A DNA stretch of 64,000 nt from Candidatus Hydrogenedens sp. Lineage in GTDB: Bacteria; Hydrogenedentota; Hydrogenedentia; Hydrogenedentales; JAEUWI01. Both the position numbers and the translations under genes were made by a program. Positions 1 to 8,632 of this stretch are shown one piece after another. Below the pieces are notes generated by a model that was not told the DNA's origin, did no database searches, and saw only the letters and a program-made list of their open reading frames with translations. The number at the start of each line of letters is the position of its first letter. Positions within the stretch are counted from its first letter, which is position 1. Location of the stretch: assembly GCA_016125095.1 (NCBI GenBank), contig WGMK01000007.1:62001-126000 (forward strand), given 5' to 3'.

Positions 1-435
1 GTGGCCACGAACGGCAGCCAGACCGACCCCATCGCCGAAAAGATCGCGCTGGGGATGCCGGTCCGCGAGGCGCTTGCGCTGACGCATCTGGCCATGGACT
101 ACGAGAAGGATGATTACAACACCCCGCGCGTCAGCGCCGTGGTCGACCGCGCGGCGGATGAAGCCTGGCTGGCCGTGGTGCGTGCCGATGGGCTTGAGGT
201 GCGTAAACTGGCGCTTGCTCCGGGAAGTTATTGCTACGTAGCGACTTACGAGGAAAACTCTATCAGCCCGAGCCAAGGCGGCGCCTGCGATTTCGAGGGT
301 GCCGAGGCCGCGACGGCCTTCATGCTGGGCGGGGGTATCTTCGCCGAGCGCACGAACCCGGTCACGGGCGTGGCGGCGGTGGCAACGGATGCCGGATTCG
401 ACCTGCACGCGCAAGACGCGCCGGGAGACGCCTGA
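1..435 (+). CDS. Probable IMP cyclohydrolase (PurO-like family), 3' part
   Basis: The reading frame is open at the left edge, so this is the C-terminal 144 residues of a longer protein; the GTG at base 1 need not be the start. Recognisable stretches are DDYNTPRVSAVV, a central VRKLALAPGSYCYVATYEE and a C-terminal AFMLGGGIFAERTNPVT, which fit my recollection of the IMP cyclohydrolase-like family (PF07826), the enzyme that closes the purine ring of FAICAR to give IMP. The stop TGA overlaps the start of purB by one base, so the two are translationally coupled, and this purine context supports the call. It could also be an uncharacterised relative with another substrate. The family assignment is from memory and moderate. 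Confidence 0.5.
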   Translation: MATNGSQTDPIAEKIALGMPVREALALTHLAMDYEKDDYNTPRVSAVVDRAADEAWLAVVRADGLEVRKLALAPGSYCYVATYEENSISPSQGGACDFEGAEAATAFMLGGGIFAERTNPVTGVAAVATDAGFDLHAQDAPGDA

Positions 436-1874
436 TGGGAGCCGAGCACGACGTCTATATCAGCCCGCTGGTCGAGCGTTTCGCCACGCGCGACATGGCC
501 GAGGTGTGGGGCGCGCAGCGGAAGTTCTCCACCTGGCGGCGCTGCTGGCTGGCGCTGGCCGAGGCGGAGCAAGAACTTGGACTCGACATCACGGACGAGC
601 AGATAGCCGAAATCCGCGACCACCTGCAAGACATTGATTTCGACAAGGCCGCAGCCTACGAGAATCAGACGCGGCACGACGTGATGGCGCATATCCACGC
701 GCTGGGCGATATCGCCCCGAAGGCGAAGCCGATCATCCACCTCGGCGCGACCAGTTGCTACGTCGGCGACAACACTGATTTGATCCTGATCCGAGAGTCA
801 TTGGAAATGCTGCTGGCCAAGGCGGTCTCGACGCTGTCGCGGCTCAAAGCCTTCGCCCTCGAATACGCCGACATGCCGGCGCTGGGCTTTACCCACTATC
901 AGCCAGCGCAATTGGTGACGGTCGGCAAGCGCGCCTGCCTCTGGGCGCAGGATCTGGCGATGGATGTGGAGGACCTGGCGGATGCTATCGCGCGGCTGCG
1001 CTGCCGCGGCGTGAAGGGCACCACCGGTACCCAGGCCTCGTTCCTCGCGCTGTTCGACGGCGACCACGACAAGGTGCGCAAGCTGGACCAGCTGGTGGCG
1101 GAAAAGCTGGGCTTTCCGCAGTCCTACGGCGTGACCGGACAGACCTATCCCCGCAAGGTGGACACCCACGTGCTGCAGGTGCTGGCGCGTCTGTGCGAGT
1201 CCATCCACAAGTGGGCGACCGACATGCGCCTGCTGCAGAACCTGAAGGAAATCGAAGAGCCCTTCGAGTCCACGCAGGTGGGCAGTTCGGCTATGGCCTA
1301 CAAACGCAACCCCATGCGCTGCGAGCGGGCCTGCGCGCTGGCGCGCTTTGTGATGGTGGCGCCGCTGCATTCGCAATTCACCACGGCCACGCAGTGGTTC
1401 GAGCGCACGCTGGACGATTCGGCCATCCGTCGCCTCAGCCTGCCCGAGGCTTTCCTCGCGGCCGATGGCGCGCTGAACCTGTACCTCAACGTGATGGAAC
1501 GGCCCGCCGTCTATCCGAAGGTGATCGAGAAGCGCGTCTGGTCGGAGCTGCCCTTCATGGCGACCGAGAACATCATCATGGAAGGTGTGAAGCGCGGGGG
1601 AGACCGGCAGGAACTGCACGAGGTTATCCGCACACATTCGCACGCCGCCGCCGCCGAGGTGAAGCAGCACGGCCGCGAGAACGATCTGCTCGAACGCCTC
1701 GCGGGCGACCCTGCCATTGGCATGTCGCTGGACGAAATCAAGGCCACGCTCGACGTGCGCAAGTTCGTTGGGCGCGCTCCGGAACAGGTGGCCGAGTTCA
1801 TCGCGGCCGAGGTCGATCCGCTTCTGGCCGCACATGCCGGGCTCGTCGGCGCACAGTCCGACGTCCGGGTGTAA
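435..1874 (+). CDS. purB: Adenylosuccinate lyase
   Basis: 479 residues. This is the fumarase/aspartase-superfamily lyase that splits SAICAR and adenylosuccinate in purine synthesis. The signature loop GSSAMAYKRNPMRCER (about residues 290-305) carries the flexible catalytic serine segment, and HLGATSCYVGDN and KGTTGTQASFL are the other conserved active-site blocks. The length and the MAYKRNPMRCER form resemble the longer, eukaryotic-type PurB rather than the 430-residue Bacillus type. The ATG at 435 overlaps the upstream TGA (TGATG). A longer in-frame extension back to 231 exists but lies inside the upstream gene, so I reject it. Cytoplasmic homotetramer by family knowledge. Confidence 0.95.
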   Translation: MGAEHDVYISPLVERFATRDMAEVWGAQRKFSTWRRCWLALAEAEQELGLDITDEQIAEIRDHLQDIDFDKAAAYENQTRHDVMAHIHALGDIAPKAKPIIHLGATSCYVGDNTDLILIRESLEMLLAKAVSTLSRLKAFALEYADMPALGFTHYQPAQLVTVGKRACLWAQDLAMDVEDLADAIARLRCRGVKGTTGTQASFLALFDGDHDKVRKLDQLVAEKLGFPQSYGVTGQTYPRKVDTHVLQVLARLCESIHKWATDMRLLQNLKEIEEPFESTQVGSSAMAYKRNPMRCERACALARFVMVAPLHSQFTTATQWFERTLDDSAIRRLSLPEAFLAADGALNLYLNVMERPAVYPKVIEKRVWSELPFMATENIIMEGVKRGGDRQELHEVIRTHSHAAAAEVKQHGRENDLLERLAGDPAIGMSLDEIKATLDVRKFVGRAPEQVAEFIAAEVDPLLAAHAGLVGAQSDVRV

Positions 1875-1886
1875 TTTTCGCCGCCG

Positions 1887-2843
1887 ATGCCACAGCAGTA
1901 CCGCACGGCCGCAATCGTCAATCCCGCTTCGGCCAGCGGCCGCACCGGCCGCGAATGGCCGCGCACGCTGGAGCATCTGCGCGCCAAGCTGGGCGAAGTC
2001 CAGATTTTCCAGACCCAGCGGCCGCGCCATGCGATCGAACTCACGCGGCACGCACTGCACGAGGGCTTCGACCGCATCCTGAGCGTGGGGGGCGATGGCA
2101 CGCATTTCGAGGTGACGAACGGGTTTTTCGAGGCGGACGGCTCGCCCATCACGCAGGAGGCGCACGTGTGCTTTCTGCCGCGGGGCACGGGCAGCGACTT
2201 CACGCGATCGCTGCACATCCCGCGCGATCTGGACCAACAGATAGCGCTGGCGGCGGAGGGCGCCGTCCACCATCTGGACCTGATCCGCCTGGAACTCGCC
2301 GGGGTGGACGGCAAACCTGCGGCTTATTACTTCCAGAATATCGCGCGGGCGGGTATCGGCGCAGAGGTGGTCCGGCGCGCGAACGAGGGCAGCCGGATGT
2401 TCGGCGGCTTCGCCACGTTTATGTCCGCCACGATAGCCGCGCTTTTCAGCTACCGGCCCAAGCCCGTCCGCATCGAACTCGACGGCCGCGTGGTCGCACA
2501 GCCGACCATGGAGGTCGTGGTGGCGCAAGGACGCTTCGATGGCGGCGGCATGCGCACCGCCCCGCACGCCCTGCTCGACGACGGATTCGCGGATTGCTAC
2601 CTCTACGGCTCAATTGGGCTGGTGGATGCGCTGGTAAACGTCCGCAAAATCGTCAGCGGCACGATGCTGGATCGCCCCGACGTGGTGCAGTATCAGCAAG
2701 CCAAGTCCATCAGCGTGTCGTCGTCCGAGCGCATCTGGGTCGAGGCCGACGGCGAACTGCTCGGCCAACTGCCCGCCCGCTTCGAGGTCGTCCCCAAGGT
2801 TCTGCGCGTCGTCACGGGCGAAGGCTTCGAACCACTCTCGTAG
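1887..2843 (+). CDS. Diacylglycerol/sphingosine kinase-family lipid kinase
   Basis: 318 residues. The N-terminal half is a DAGK catalytic domain: AAIVNPASASGRTG (about residues 8-21), the nucleotide-binding SVGGDGTHFEV (about 66-76) and the FLPRGTGSDFTRSL block (about 96-109). The C-terminal half has the beta-sandwich with a closing VEADGELLGQLPARFEV segment. Enzymes of this YegS/DgkB-like family phosphorylate diacylglycerol, sphingoid bases or related lipids; the actual substrate cannot be read from the sequence. It starts 12 bases after purB on the same strand without a clear Shine-Dalgarno sequence, so it is probably the last gene of the purine operon. Confidence 0.85.
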   Translation: MPQQYRTAAIVNPASASGRTGREWPRTLEHLRAKLGEVQIFQTQRPRHAIELTRHALHEGFDRILSVGGDGTHFEVTNGFFEADGSPITQEAHVCFLPRGTGSDFTRSLHIPRDLDQQIALAAEGAVHHLDLIRLELAGVDGKPAAYYFQNIARAGIGAEVVRRANEGSRMFGGFATFMSATIAALFSYRPKPVRIELDGRVVAQPTMEVVVAQGRFDGGGMRTAPHALLDDGFADCYLYGSIGLVDALVNVRKIVSGTMLDRPDVVQYQQAKSISVSSSERIWVEADGELLGQLPARFEVVPKVLRVVTGEGFEPLS

Positions 2844-2865
2844 GTCGGGATTCTATCCCGGCGTC

Positions 2866-4041
2866 TTACGGCCGATTCCGTCCGTACTTGTCGTGGCTCG
2901 ATACCCAGTCCAGTCCGGAGATAGCACTCGCGAGAGAGAGCTCGCCCGCGAGCACCGTGGCCGCCACGATCTCCGCGAACTTCTTCACCTTGCCGGTGCC
3001 GTAGCATCCCAGAATCTCGAGGCATTCGCGCTGCGTGGCCAGGCCCGTGCCGCCGCCATAAGTACCGACGATGAGCGAGGGGATCGTGATGGAGAGGTAG
3101 AGCTCGTCGTTCGGGGTTTTCTCGGCGAAGAGAATGCCCGCGCTCGATTCCGCCACGTTCGCCACGTCCTGCCCGGTTGCGATGAAGATCGCCGTGATGC
3201 CGTTCGCGCTGTGCGCGCCGTTGTTGTTCACGTGCGAAATGAAGCCGCCAATGTTGGCGATCTGGTGGTGGTAGTGCAGCGGCTCCACCGAGGTGTGCAT
3301 CAGGTTTTCGAGCACGGCGCGGGGGATAGTCGCCTCGGCCGTCACGCGCTTGCCGCGCGTGCGGATCACGTTGATCTGCGATCCCTTCTTGTCCGTGGCG
3401 AAGTTCGACTCGAGGTAGTAGTGCAGCACCTCGGGCCGCTCCTGCTTGATCCATTCGCACACGAGGAACGTCGCCTTGCCCACCATGTTCTGGCCGGCAG
3501 CGTCGCCCGTGTAGTAATTGAAGCGCAGATAAAGGAACTTGTTGGCGATGTAGTGCTCGATGTTCAGCAGCTTGCCAATACTCGTCGTCGATTCGGCCAG
3601 CTCGCGCATCTTCGCCAGCGTGTCTTCCTGCTTGATCCAGTTGCCGAAATCGCGGGCGTCGCGCGCGTCCTTGAAAATAAACACAGGCGCGCGTTGCATG
3701 GCGTCGCTGCAGATGGTTGTCTTGATGCCGCCGCTCGCGTGCAGCGCCTTCATGCCCCGGTTGTAGCTCGCCACCAGCGTGCCTTCGGTCGTCGCCAGCG
3801 GCACGAAGAACTCGCCCTGGGCGTATTCACCGTTTACCAGCAGCGGCCCGGCAAAGCCAATCGGCACCTGCGCCACGCCGGAAAAGTGCTCGATATTGCC
3901 GGGCAGAACGGCGGGATCGAAAGAGTAGTGATTGAGGTGGTGCGGCGTGTGGCCGCATTTCTCGCCGACGAATCGCTGGCGTACCTCGGCCATTTCACGG
4001 GTGTAGTCGTTCTGCGGATCGCGCGGAATCTTGTTCGACAT
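2866..4041 (-). CDS. Hydroxymethylglutaryl-CoA reductase
   Basis: 391 residues. Makes mevalonate from HMG-CoA, the committed step of the mevalonate isoprenoid route. The motifs in order are VPIGFAGPLLV near residue 60, the catalytic-glutamate block TTEGTLVASYNRG near 85, TGDAAGQNMVGKAT where class I enzymes have a DAMGMNMVS-type motif, NNNGAHSANGITAIFIATGQD with the conserved aspartate, GTYGGGTGL, and the terminal SSHDKYGRNR with the proton-donating histidine. There is no membrane anchor. It is closer to class I by its motifs but diverges in the DAMGMN box. GGGAGGA lies about 9 bases before the ATG. Last gene of a minus-strand set with the ATP-grasp and GT2 genes, suggesting an isoprenoid or lipid-linked sugar context. 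Confidence 0.88.
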   Translation of the reverse strand: MSNKIPRDPQNDYTREMAEVRQRFVGEKCGHTPHHLNHYSFDPAVLPGNIEHFSGVAQVPIGFAGPLLVNGEYAQGEFFVPLATTEGTLVASYNRGMKALHASGGIKTTICSDAMQRAPVFIFKDARDARDFGNWIKQEDTLAKMRELAESTTSIGKLLNIEHYIANKFLYLRFNYYTGDAAGQNMVGKATFLVCEWIKQERPEVLHYYLESNFATDKKGSQINVIRTRGKRVTAEATIPRAVLENLMHTSVEPLHYHHQIANIGGFISHVNNNGAHSANGITAIFIATGQDVANVAESSAGILFAEKTPNDELYLSITIPSLIVGTYGGGTGLATQRECLEILGCYGTGKVKKFAEIVAATVLAGELSLASAISGLDWVSSHDKYGRNRP

Positions 4042-4071
4042 CGTGTGGCTTCCTCCCGAAGTCGCCGTGCC

Positions 4072-5370
4072 CTAAGCCAGCCGTTCCCTCCCGAGCGCCT
4101 CCACGGCGTCCGGTGTAATCGTCATCATACCCGGAAAGGTCGCCTGGATTTCGAATGTTTCCTGATACGAATCATTCACCATCAGGCATTCTTCCGGCGT
4201 CAGCGCATGGTCGCGCAGCAGCCCTCGGATGGCGTCGGGTTTGTGGCTCGTGGGCAGCACCCGCTCGAAGAGGTCCGGAATATTCGCCGCCTGCAGCGCG
4301 GCTACGGGGTCCGGGTTCTTGCTCACCAGAAACTGCCGCTTGCCCCGGTTCGCGCAATCGTAGAGCTTCGCCACCACTTCGGGGTCTGGCTTGCCGTCTT
4401 TGCGGATCAGCGTGTCGTCAAGATCCCAGAGGACGGCATTGAACTCGAGCGGCTCGCAATAGAACGACAGGCAGCGCGACAGGCGTACCCCCGTGCGCAG
4501 GTGGGGCACGCGCACGGTATCGCCAGAGAAGGCGAATAGGCTCATCAGCGGAATGTTGACGCCGTTCAGGCGCGTGTGGCCGGTCGACCCGCCGATGCGC
4601 GCGTTAATCTCGATCAGCTTCAGCGTTCCCGCCGCGTCCGCCTTGAACTGCGCGAACCACGGTCCCTCGATGCGGAGTTCTTCGGCGATGCGGCAGCAAT
4701 GCGCTTCGAGCAGATGCCCGGGATGGCCGATGGTACCGATGGCCACGCCCTGACCCAGCACGGCCCGCTGGCGAACGCTGGCCACCAGCAAGGCGCCATT
4801 CGGATCGCTCAGGCAGTCCACCGTATATTCATCGCCGGGCAGGTACTCCGTAAGCAACAAGCCCTGCGCACGGGCCAGCGCGTAGTCTTCGGTCGTTTCC
4901 ACCTTGCGGATATTCCGTGAGCCGCTGCCCCGGTCGGGTTTGGCGAAGGCCGGTAGCACCGGCGTCTCGCCGTAAACCGCTGGCACGGGGACGAGAGACC
5001 GCAGACGCTCGTAGGTCGCGGTCTTCGTCATGCAGAGCGAGGCGATTTCGGCGCGCGGCGTGATGAAGGTGATGCCGGGAACGTCCCACGAGGCGAACAT
5101 TTCCACGAGGGGATCCCACGCCGGGATGACGTAGTTGATGTCGTGTTCGCGCAGGAGCGCCTGAAACTTGGACGCGAACTCCGGGTCCTCGAACCAGGGA
5201 CACTCGACATAGTTGCGCAGCCACTGGCGGGCGGGGTCGTACTCGGTGTTCTTGCTCGCGCCGCCGAACACTTCCACCTTGTTGCTCTTCAGCAGGGCGC
5301 GGATGATCTCGAGTCCCGGCTCGTTGCACGAGGGAAAAACGAAGACGCGGAACGGGGCGGGCGCGCTCAG
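4072..5370 (-). CDS. ATP-grasp ligase fused to a HAD phosphatase domain, apparent CTG start
   Basis: About 432 residues from the start chosen here. The N-terminal two thirds is an ATP-grasp fold like those of PylC or carbamoyl-phosphate synthase: a pre-ATP-grasp segment RVFVFPSCNEPGLEIIRALL, then AFAKPDRGSGSRN, LLTEYLPGDEYTVDC and the metal-binding EINARIGGSTGH. The last ~120 residues are a HAD domain with the nucleophile motif WDLDDTLI, a SKNPDP turn and MVNDSY. The first conventional start in frame (GTG at 5277) would delete the beta-strand that opens ATP-grasp enzymes. A CTG at 5370 overlaps the stop of the upstream GT2 gene (CTGA) and has AAGGAAG 7 bases before it, so I place the start there. 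ATT at 5376 is another option. The substrate is unknown. Confidence 0.78.
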   Translation of the reverse strand: MSAPAPFRVFVFPSCNEPGLEIIRALLKSNKVEVFGGASKNTEYDPARQWLRNYVECPWFEDPEFASKFQALLREHDINYVIPAWDPLVEMFASWDVPGITFITPRAEIASLCMTKTATYERLRSLVPVPAVYGETPVLPAFAKPDRGSGSRNIRKVETTEDYALARAQGLLLTEYLPGDEYTVDCLSDPNGALLVASVRQRAVLGQGVAIGTIGHPGHLLEAHCCRIAEELRIEGPWFAQFKADAAGTLKLIEINARIGGSTGHTRLNGVNIPLMSLFAFSGDTVRVPHLRTGVRLSRCLSFYCEPLEFNAVLWDLDDTLIRKDGKPDPEVVAKLYDCANRGKRQFLVSKNPDPVAALQAANIPDLFERVLPTSHKPDAIRGLLRDHALTPEECLMVNDSYQETFEIQATFPGMMTITPDAVEALGRERLA

Positions 5371-6296
5371 GGCAATTCTTCCTTGATGATGAAGTACGGC
5401 TTGTCCTGCACTTCCACGTAAATGCGGCTGACGTATTCGCAGAGGAAGCCCATCGCAATCAGCTGCACGCCCGAGAGGAAGAAACTGAGCGCCATGATCA
5501 TGGTGAACAGGCCGGGGTCATAGCCGAAGAGCATCGCTCCGGCAATCAGAAACGCGATGACAAAGCCCAACAACGCGAGCAGCCAGCCCAGCACGCCTAT
5601 GGCTTGCAGCGGCGCCGCAGTCACGCTCACCAGCAGGTCGAAGCCCGTACGGATCAGCACCAGCGGCGTATATTTGGTCTCGCCCGCGCGGCGCGGGGCA
5701 TGGTCCACCGCCACCTCCGCCACGTTCGGCGTCAGCCAGCCCACGTCGGCCGGCAGGTAGCGCGAATGATGCGACAGTGTGTTCAGCCGGTCCACGAAAT
5801 CGCGGCTGAAGGCCTTGAGCGAACAGCCCCAGTCGTGCATGTTCGTGCGCGTGAGCTTGGCGATGAAGAAATTCAGAATCCGCGAGACGACCTTGCGGTG
5901 GATTTTGTCCTGCCGGATGGTGCGCCAGCCCGACACCGCCTGATAGCCCTCGTCCACCTTGGCCACCAGCTTGGGGATTTCCTCGGGCGGATTCTGCAAA
6001 TCGGCGTCGAGCATCACCACCACCTGCCCCCTCACCTGCGAGAAGCCGGCATAGATCGCGGCGGTCTGTCCGAAGTTACGCAGCAGCTTGATGACCCGCA
6101 CGCGCTTGTCGCGGCCGCGGAATTCCGTCATCATCCGCAGGCTGCGGTCGAGGCTGCCGTCGTCCACGAAAATGAACTCGTACGGCCGGCCCATCTCTTC
6201 CATCACCCGGGTCACGCGTTCGTACAGCTCGGGCAGGTTTCCTTCCTCGTTGTACACGGGGATAACGACGGAGATATTGATGTTTTCGCCGGACAC
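5367..6296 (-). CDS. GT2 glycosyltransferase, DPM1/ArnC/GtrB-like
   Basis: 309 residues, GTG start with GGGAAGG 7 bases upstream. The cytoplasmic GT-A domain has VVIPVYNEEGNLPEL, FVDDGSLDRS, NFGQTAAIYAGF and the metal-binding DADLQNPPEE (about residue 97). Two hydrophobic spans near residues 230-250 and 265-285 anchor the C-terminus. This arrangement is that of enzymes that load a sugar onto a polyprenyl phosphate. First gene of the operon with the ATP-grasp/HAD and HMG-CoA reductase genes; the stop overlaps the next start by 4 bases. A role in polyprenyl-linked sugar transfer is inferred; donor and acceptor cannot be told. Confidence 0.87.
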   Translation of the reverse strand: MSGENINISVVIPVYNEEGNLPELYERVTRVMEEMGRPYEFIFVDDGSLDRSLRMMTEFRGRDKRVRVIKLLRNFGQTAAIYAGFSQVRGQVVVMLDADLQNPPEEIPKLVAKVDEGYQAVSGWRTIRQDKIHRKVVSRILNFFIAKLTRTNMHDWGCSLKAFSRDFVDRLNTLSHHSRYLPADVGWLTPNVAEVAVDHAPRRAGETKYTPLVLIRTGFDLLVSVTAAPLQAIGVLGWLLALLGFVIAFLIAGAMLFGYDPGLFTMIMALSFFLSGVQLIAMGFLCEYVSRIYVEVQDKPYFIIKEELP

Positions 6297-6424
6297 TAAC
6301 GGGCCTTCCCTAGGTTCGCCAAGGCGGGCATCCTAAAGAATGAATCCGGGCAATGCAACCGGCCCGGCGCGTGGCGCGTCCGCGCGGGCCTGTGCTAAGG
6401 TTGCGGCCCCTGCGGAGACCCCGG

Positions 6425-7291
6425 ATGACCGTGAGTGCTGACTATCGCTGTGCCGCCTGCCAGGGCGCCCGCGCCGCCTTTTTCGGCGGGCGCGAAGGCT
6501 ACCGCTATGTCGAATGCCTACAGTGCGGCTCGCTCCAGCTCGACCCGCTGCCCACGGCCGCCTTTCTCGCGCAGCAATACGCCGAGGTCTACAGCCAGGC
6601 CTGCCACTGCGATAACGATCCCGTGCTCCGCGACCGCATCGCGCGGCCCTATTACGACGCGATTATCGACGGACTCGAGGCGCAGGGCGGGGGAGGGCGC
6701 GTGCTGGACTACGGCGCAGGTTGGGGCGGCATGATGCAGCGGCTGCTTGATCGCGGGCATCGCGCCGAAGGCGTCGAGCCCTCGGACGAGATGTTCGCCC
6801 ATTGCCAGTCGCGCGGCCTGCACGTGCTGCACGGCGATATCTACCACCCGGAGCTGGCGGGCCCTTTCGACGGCATCGTCATGTCCGCCGTCTTCGAGCA
6901 CCTCGTCGGGCACGAGGCTTGGCTGGCGCGCGCCGCGTCGCTGCTGCGTCCCGGCGGCGTCTTCGTCAGCATGCAGCCCACCGCGCCCTTCGGCCGCTTT
7001 TTCGGCACCGCGCTTCGGCTCGGCATCCGCGGCATCACGCTGCCGAAACTCCACCAGACCTTCTGCCCCCCATGGCACACCGTGCTCTTCTCGCTGCGCG
7101 GCATGGACACGATTATGGCCCGCCACGGATTCCAGCCCCTCGACGTCCACCGCGGCCCCCAGGCCCTCGGCCCGGGACTCACCGGCATTGCCCAGCGCAC
7201 CCTGGATACCACCAACCGCGCCGGCTGGGCCCTCCTAGGCAAACACTGGCCCGGCACCATCTGCCACATCTTCGTCTACCAAAAAGCGTAG
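6425..7291 (+). CDS. Class I SAM-dependent methyltransferase with N-terminal CxxC pairs
   Basis: 288 residues. Two cysteine pairs (CAAC and CLQC, about residues 10-40) form a likely zinc-binding lead-in, as in methyltransferases of sugar and secondary-metabolite clusters. The Rossmann core has VLDYGAGWGGMMQRL (motif I), VEPSDEM, DGIVMSAVFEHL and a LRPGGVFV strand. The ATG at 6425 is preceded by GGAG with 7-base spacing; a longer frame from 6353 lacks such a signal and begins in the divergent promoter region. It lies divergent to the GT2 gene. Methylation of a glycan or lipid intermediate is a plausible but unproven role. Confidence 0.8.
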   Translation: MTVSADYRCAACQGARAAFFGGREGYRYVECLQCGSLQLDPLPTAAFLAQQYAEVYSQACHCDNDPVLRDRIARPYYDAIIDGLEAQGGGGRVLDYGAGWGGMMQRLLDRGHRAEGVEPSDEMFAHCQSRGLHVLHGDIYHPELAGPFDGIVMSAVFEHLVGHEAWLARAASLLRPGGVFVSMQPTAPFGRFFGTALRLGIRGITLPKLHQTFCPPWHTVLFSLRGMDTIMARHGFQPLDVHRGPQALGPGLTGIAQRTLDTTNRAGWALLGKHWPGTICHIFVYQKA

Positions 7292-7304
7292 GGGGAGAGC
7301 GGAC

Positions 7305-7469
7305 CTCACGCAAAGGCGCCAAGGCGCGAAGTGGGCAAGATGAAGGAAGAAAAGGAAAGAAAAGGATTTCTCCCCGCTGTGGGCTGATTTCCTGACCCGC
7401 TCCCTCCAGAAAGATCTCTACCCCCTCGTTCCCTCATAGCACCATTGCGCCTTTGCGCCTTGGCGTGAG
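7305..7469. repeat. Intergenic element bounded by 27-base imperfect inverted repeats
   Basis: The left arm at 7305-7331 and the right arm at 7443-7469 are near reverse complements built on CAAAGGCGC/CAAGGCGC units. The space between holds no ORF and is purine-rich then pyrimidine-rich. A related single arm occurs at 57372-57397. It sits between convergent genes. It could act as a large RNA hairpin or a dispersed non-autonomous repeat. Confidence 0.6.
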
Positions 7470-7496
7470 ACTCTTCCCTTCGTCAATCTTATACCG

Positions 7497-8609
7497 CTAT
7501 TTGAGCGTCAATTCCATTTCGCGTTGGAGTACGCGGGTCACTTCCAGCGGGCGGCCGGCGATGGTGATGGTGGAGAGGTAGTCGGAGAGGTCGCCCATAG
7601 GGCCTTCGTAGGGCAGGGCGAGGCGGGCGAGGGTGGGGGAGAAGAACAGCTGCTCGACGCGTCCGGCGCTGGGGTGGGTTTCGATGGCTTGGATGACTGC
7701 GTTGAGGTGCTCTTGCGTCTGGGGGTGCAGCACGGTCACGAGCACCTGGTCGGAGGCGCGTGTGCTCAGCACGGCGAGCACGGCCGCGGTAATCACGCTG
7801 CCCTGCGCCTTGCCGCAGGCGTCCTGTATCGCGGCGATGCCCCCAGTGTGCGGGTCGGTGCTGTGGACAATGGCGTCGCAAACGACGTCGTCCATCAGCT
7901 TGCCGTCCGCGCCGCGGTAGATGTTCAGCGTCAGGCGCGCGGCGTTGGTCTTCATGGCCGCCGTGTCGTCGCCGCCGGCCGAGGCGCTCACGGCACTACC
8001 CACCACGACGACATGGTCCGGGCAGCCCAAGGCGAAGGCCGAGCCTTCCTCGATGCCGCCGTTGACCACCTCGATGAGCCGGGGATAGGGCACGGTATCC
8101 TCCAGCGTGTCGGCACCACGCGTCTCCAGGCCCTTGTCGTCCAGGTATTTTTTCAACGCCAGCTCCGCCGTGCCGAAATCCGGCACCGCCAGCATGGGGT
8201 CTTCTTCCATCTGCTCGCCGATGAGCAGCAGCACGCGCGGCTTTTCGGGCAAGCGCGGCAGCATAATCGCGGCGATGTCCCGGTGCAGCGGCGCTTCCAT
8301 CAGATACGCGTCGATTTCCACCCGCGTATCGCCGTCCACCTCGTCCGTGCGAAGCAGGTCGTGCCGCGGAATGTATTGCTCCGTGCTGCGCAGCACGGGC
8401 CGGAAGAGTTTTAAATCCTCCGAGGCCACCATCGCGCGCAAAAATTCCACCAGCGCCTTCTGCTTGGCATCCAGCACGGCCCGGTCGCGCGAGGTATACC
8501 CCACGCCCTGGGCATAGCCCGTCGCGCGGATGGTCAGCTCGACCGGCTCCTGCGCAGCCCCCGCCGCGAGGCAAAGAAAAAGAGCCGCGCCCAGCAAGGC
8601 GCGGCTCAT
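7497..8609 (-). CDS. Secreted protein with FlgT_N/LPP20-like N-terminal domain
   Basis: 370 residues. A signal peptide is visible (MSRALLGAALFLCLAAGAAQ). Residues about 25-120 resemble the domain shared by FlgT and LPP20-type lipoproteins: ATGYAQGV, then a helix SRDRAVLDAKQKALVEFLRA, then VEIDAYL. The rest (about 120-370) is alternating strands and helices that I do not recognise, with VLLLIGEQ and PDHVVVVGSAV strands that could be a TolB- or CsgG-like fold. The start is the ATG followed by the signal peptide; a far longer frame running to 9248 overlaps the zinc-peptidase gene and is rejected. Likely periplasmic; function unknown. Confidence 0.62.
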   Translation of the reverse strand: MSRALLGAALFLCLAAGAAQEPVELTIRATGYAQGVGYTSRDRAVLDAKQKALVEFLRAMVASEDLKLFRPVLRSTEQYIPRHDLLRTDEVDGDTRVEIDAYLMEAPLHRDIAAIMLPRLPEKPRVLLLIGEQMEEDPMLAVPDFGTAELALKKYLDDKGLETRGADTLEDTVPYPRLIEVVNGGIEEGSAFALGCPDHVVVVGSAVSASAGGDDTAAMKTNAARLTLNIYRGADGKLMDDVVCDAIVHSTDPHTGGIAAIQDACGKAQGSVITAAVLAVLSTRASDQVLVTVLHPQTQEHLNAVIQAIETHPSAGRVEQLFFSPTLARLALPYEGPMGDLSDYLSTITIAGRPLEVTRVLQREMELTLK

Positions 8610-8632
8610 GTGCGTCAATATTCGTCGCAAGG

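Noticed and set aside
798..2567. A long minus-strand ORF (589 codons) antisense to purB and the lipid kinase
   Set aside because: It mirrors the codon pattern of the plus-strand genes in GC-rich DNA, has no recognisable protein family and overlaps two well-supported genes.
7305..7469. CRISPR array or tandem repeat
   Set aside because: Only two arms, in opposite orientation, with no regular spacers.
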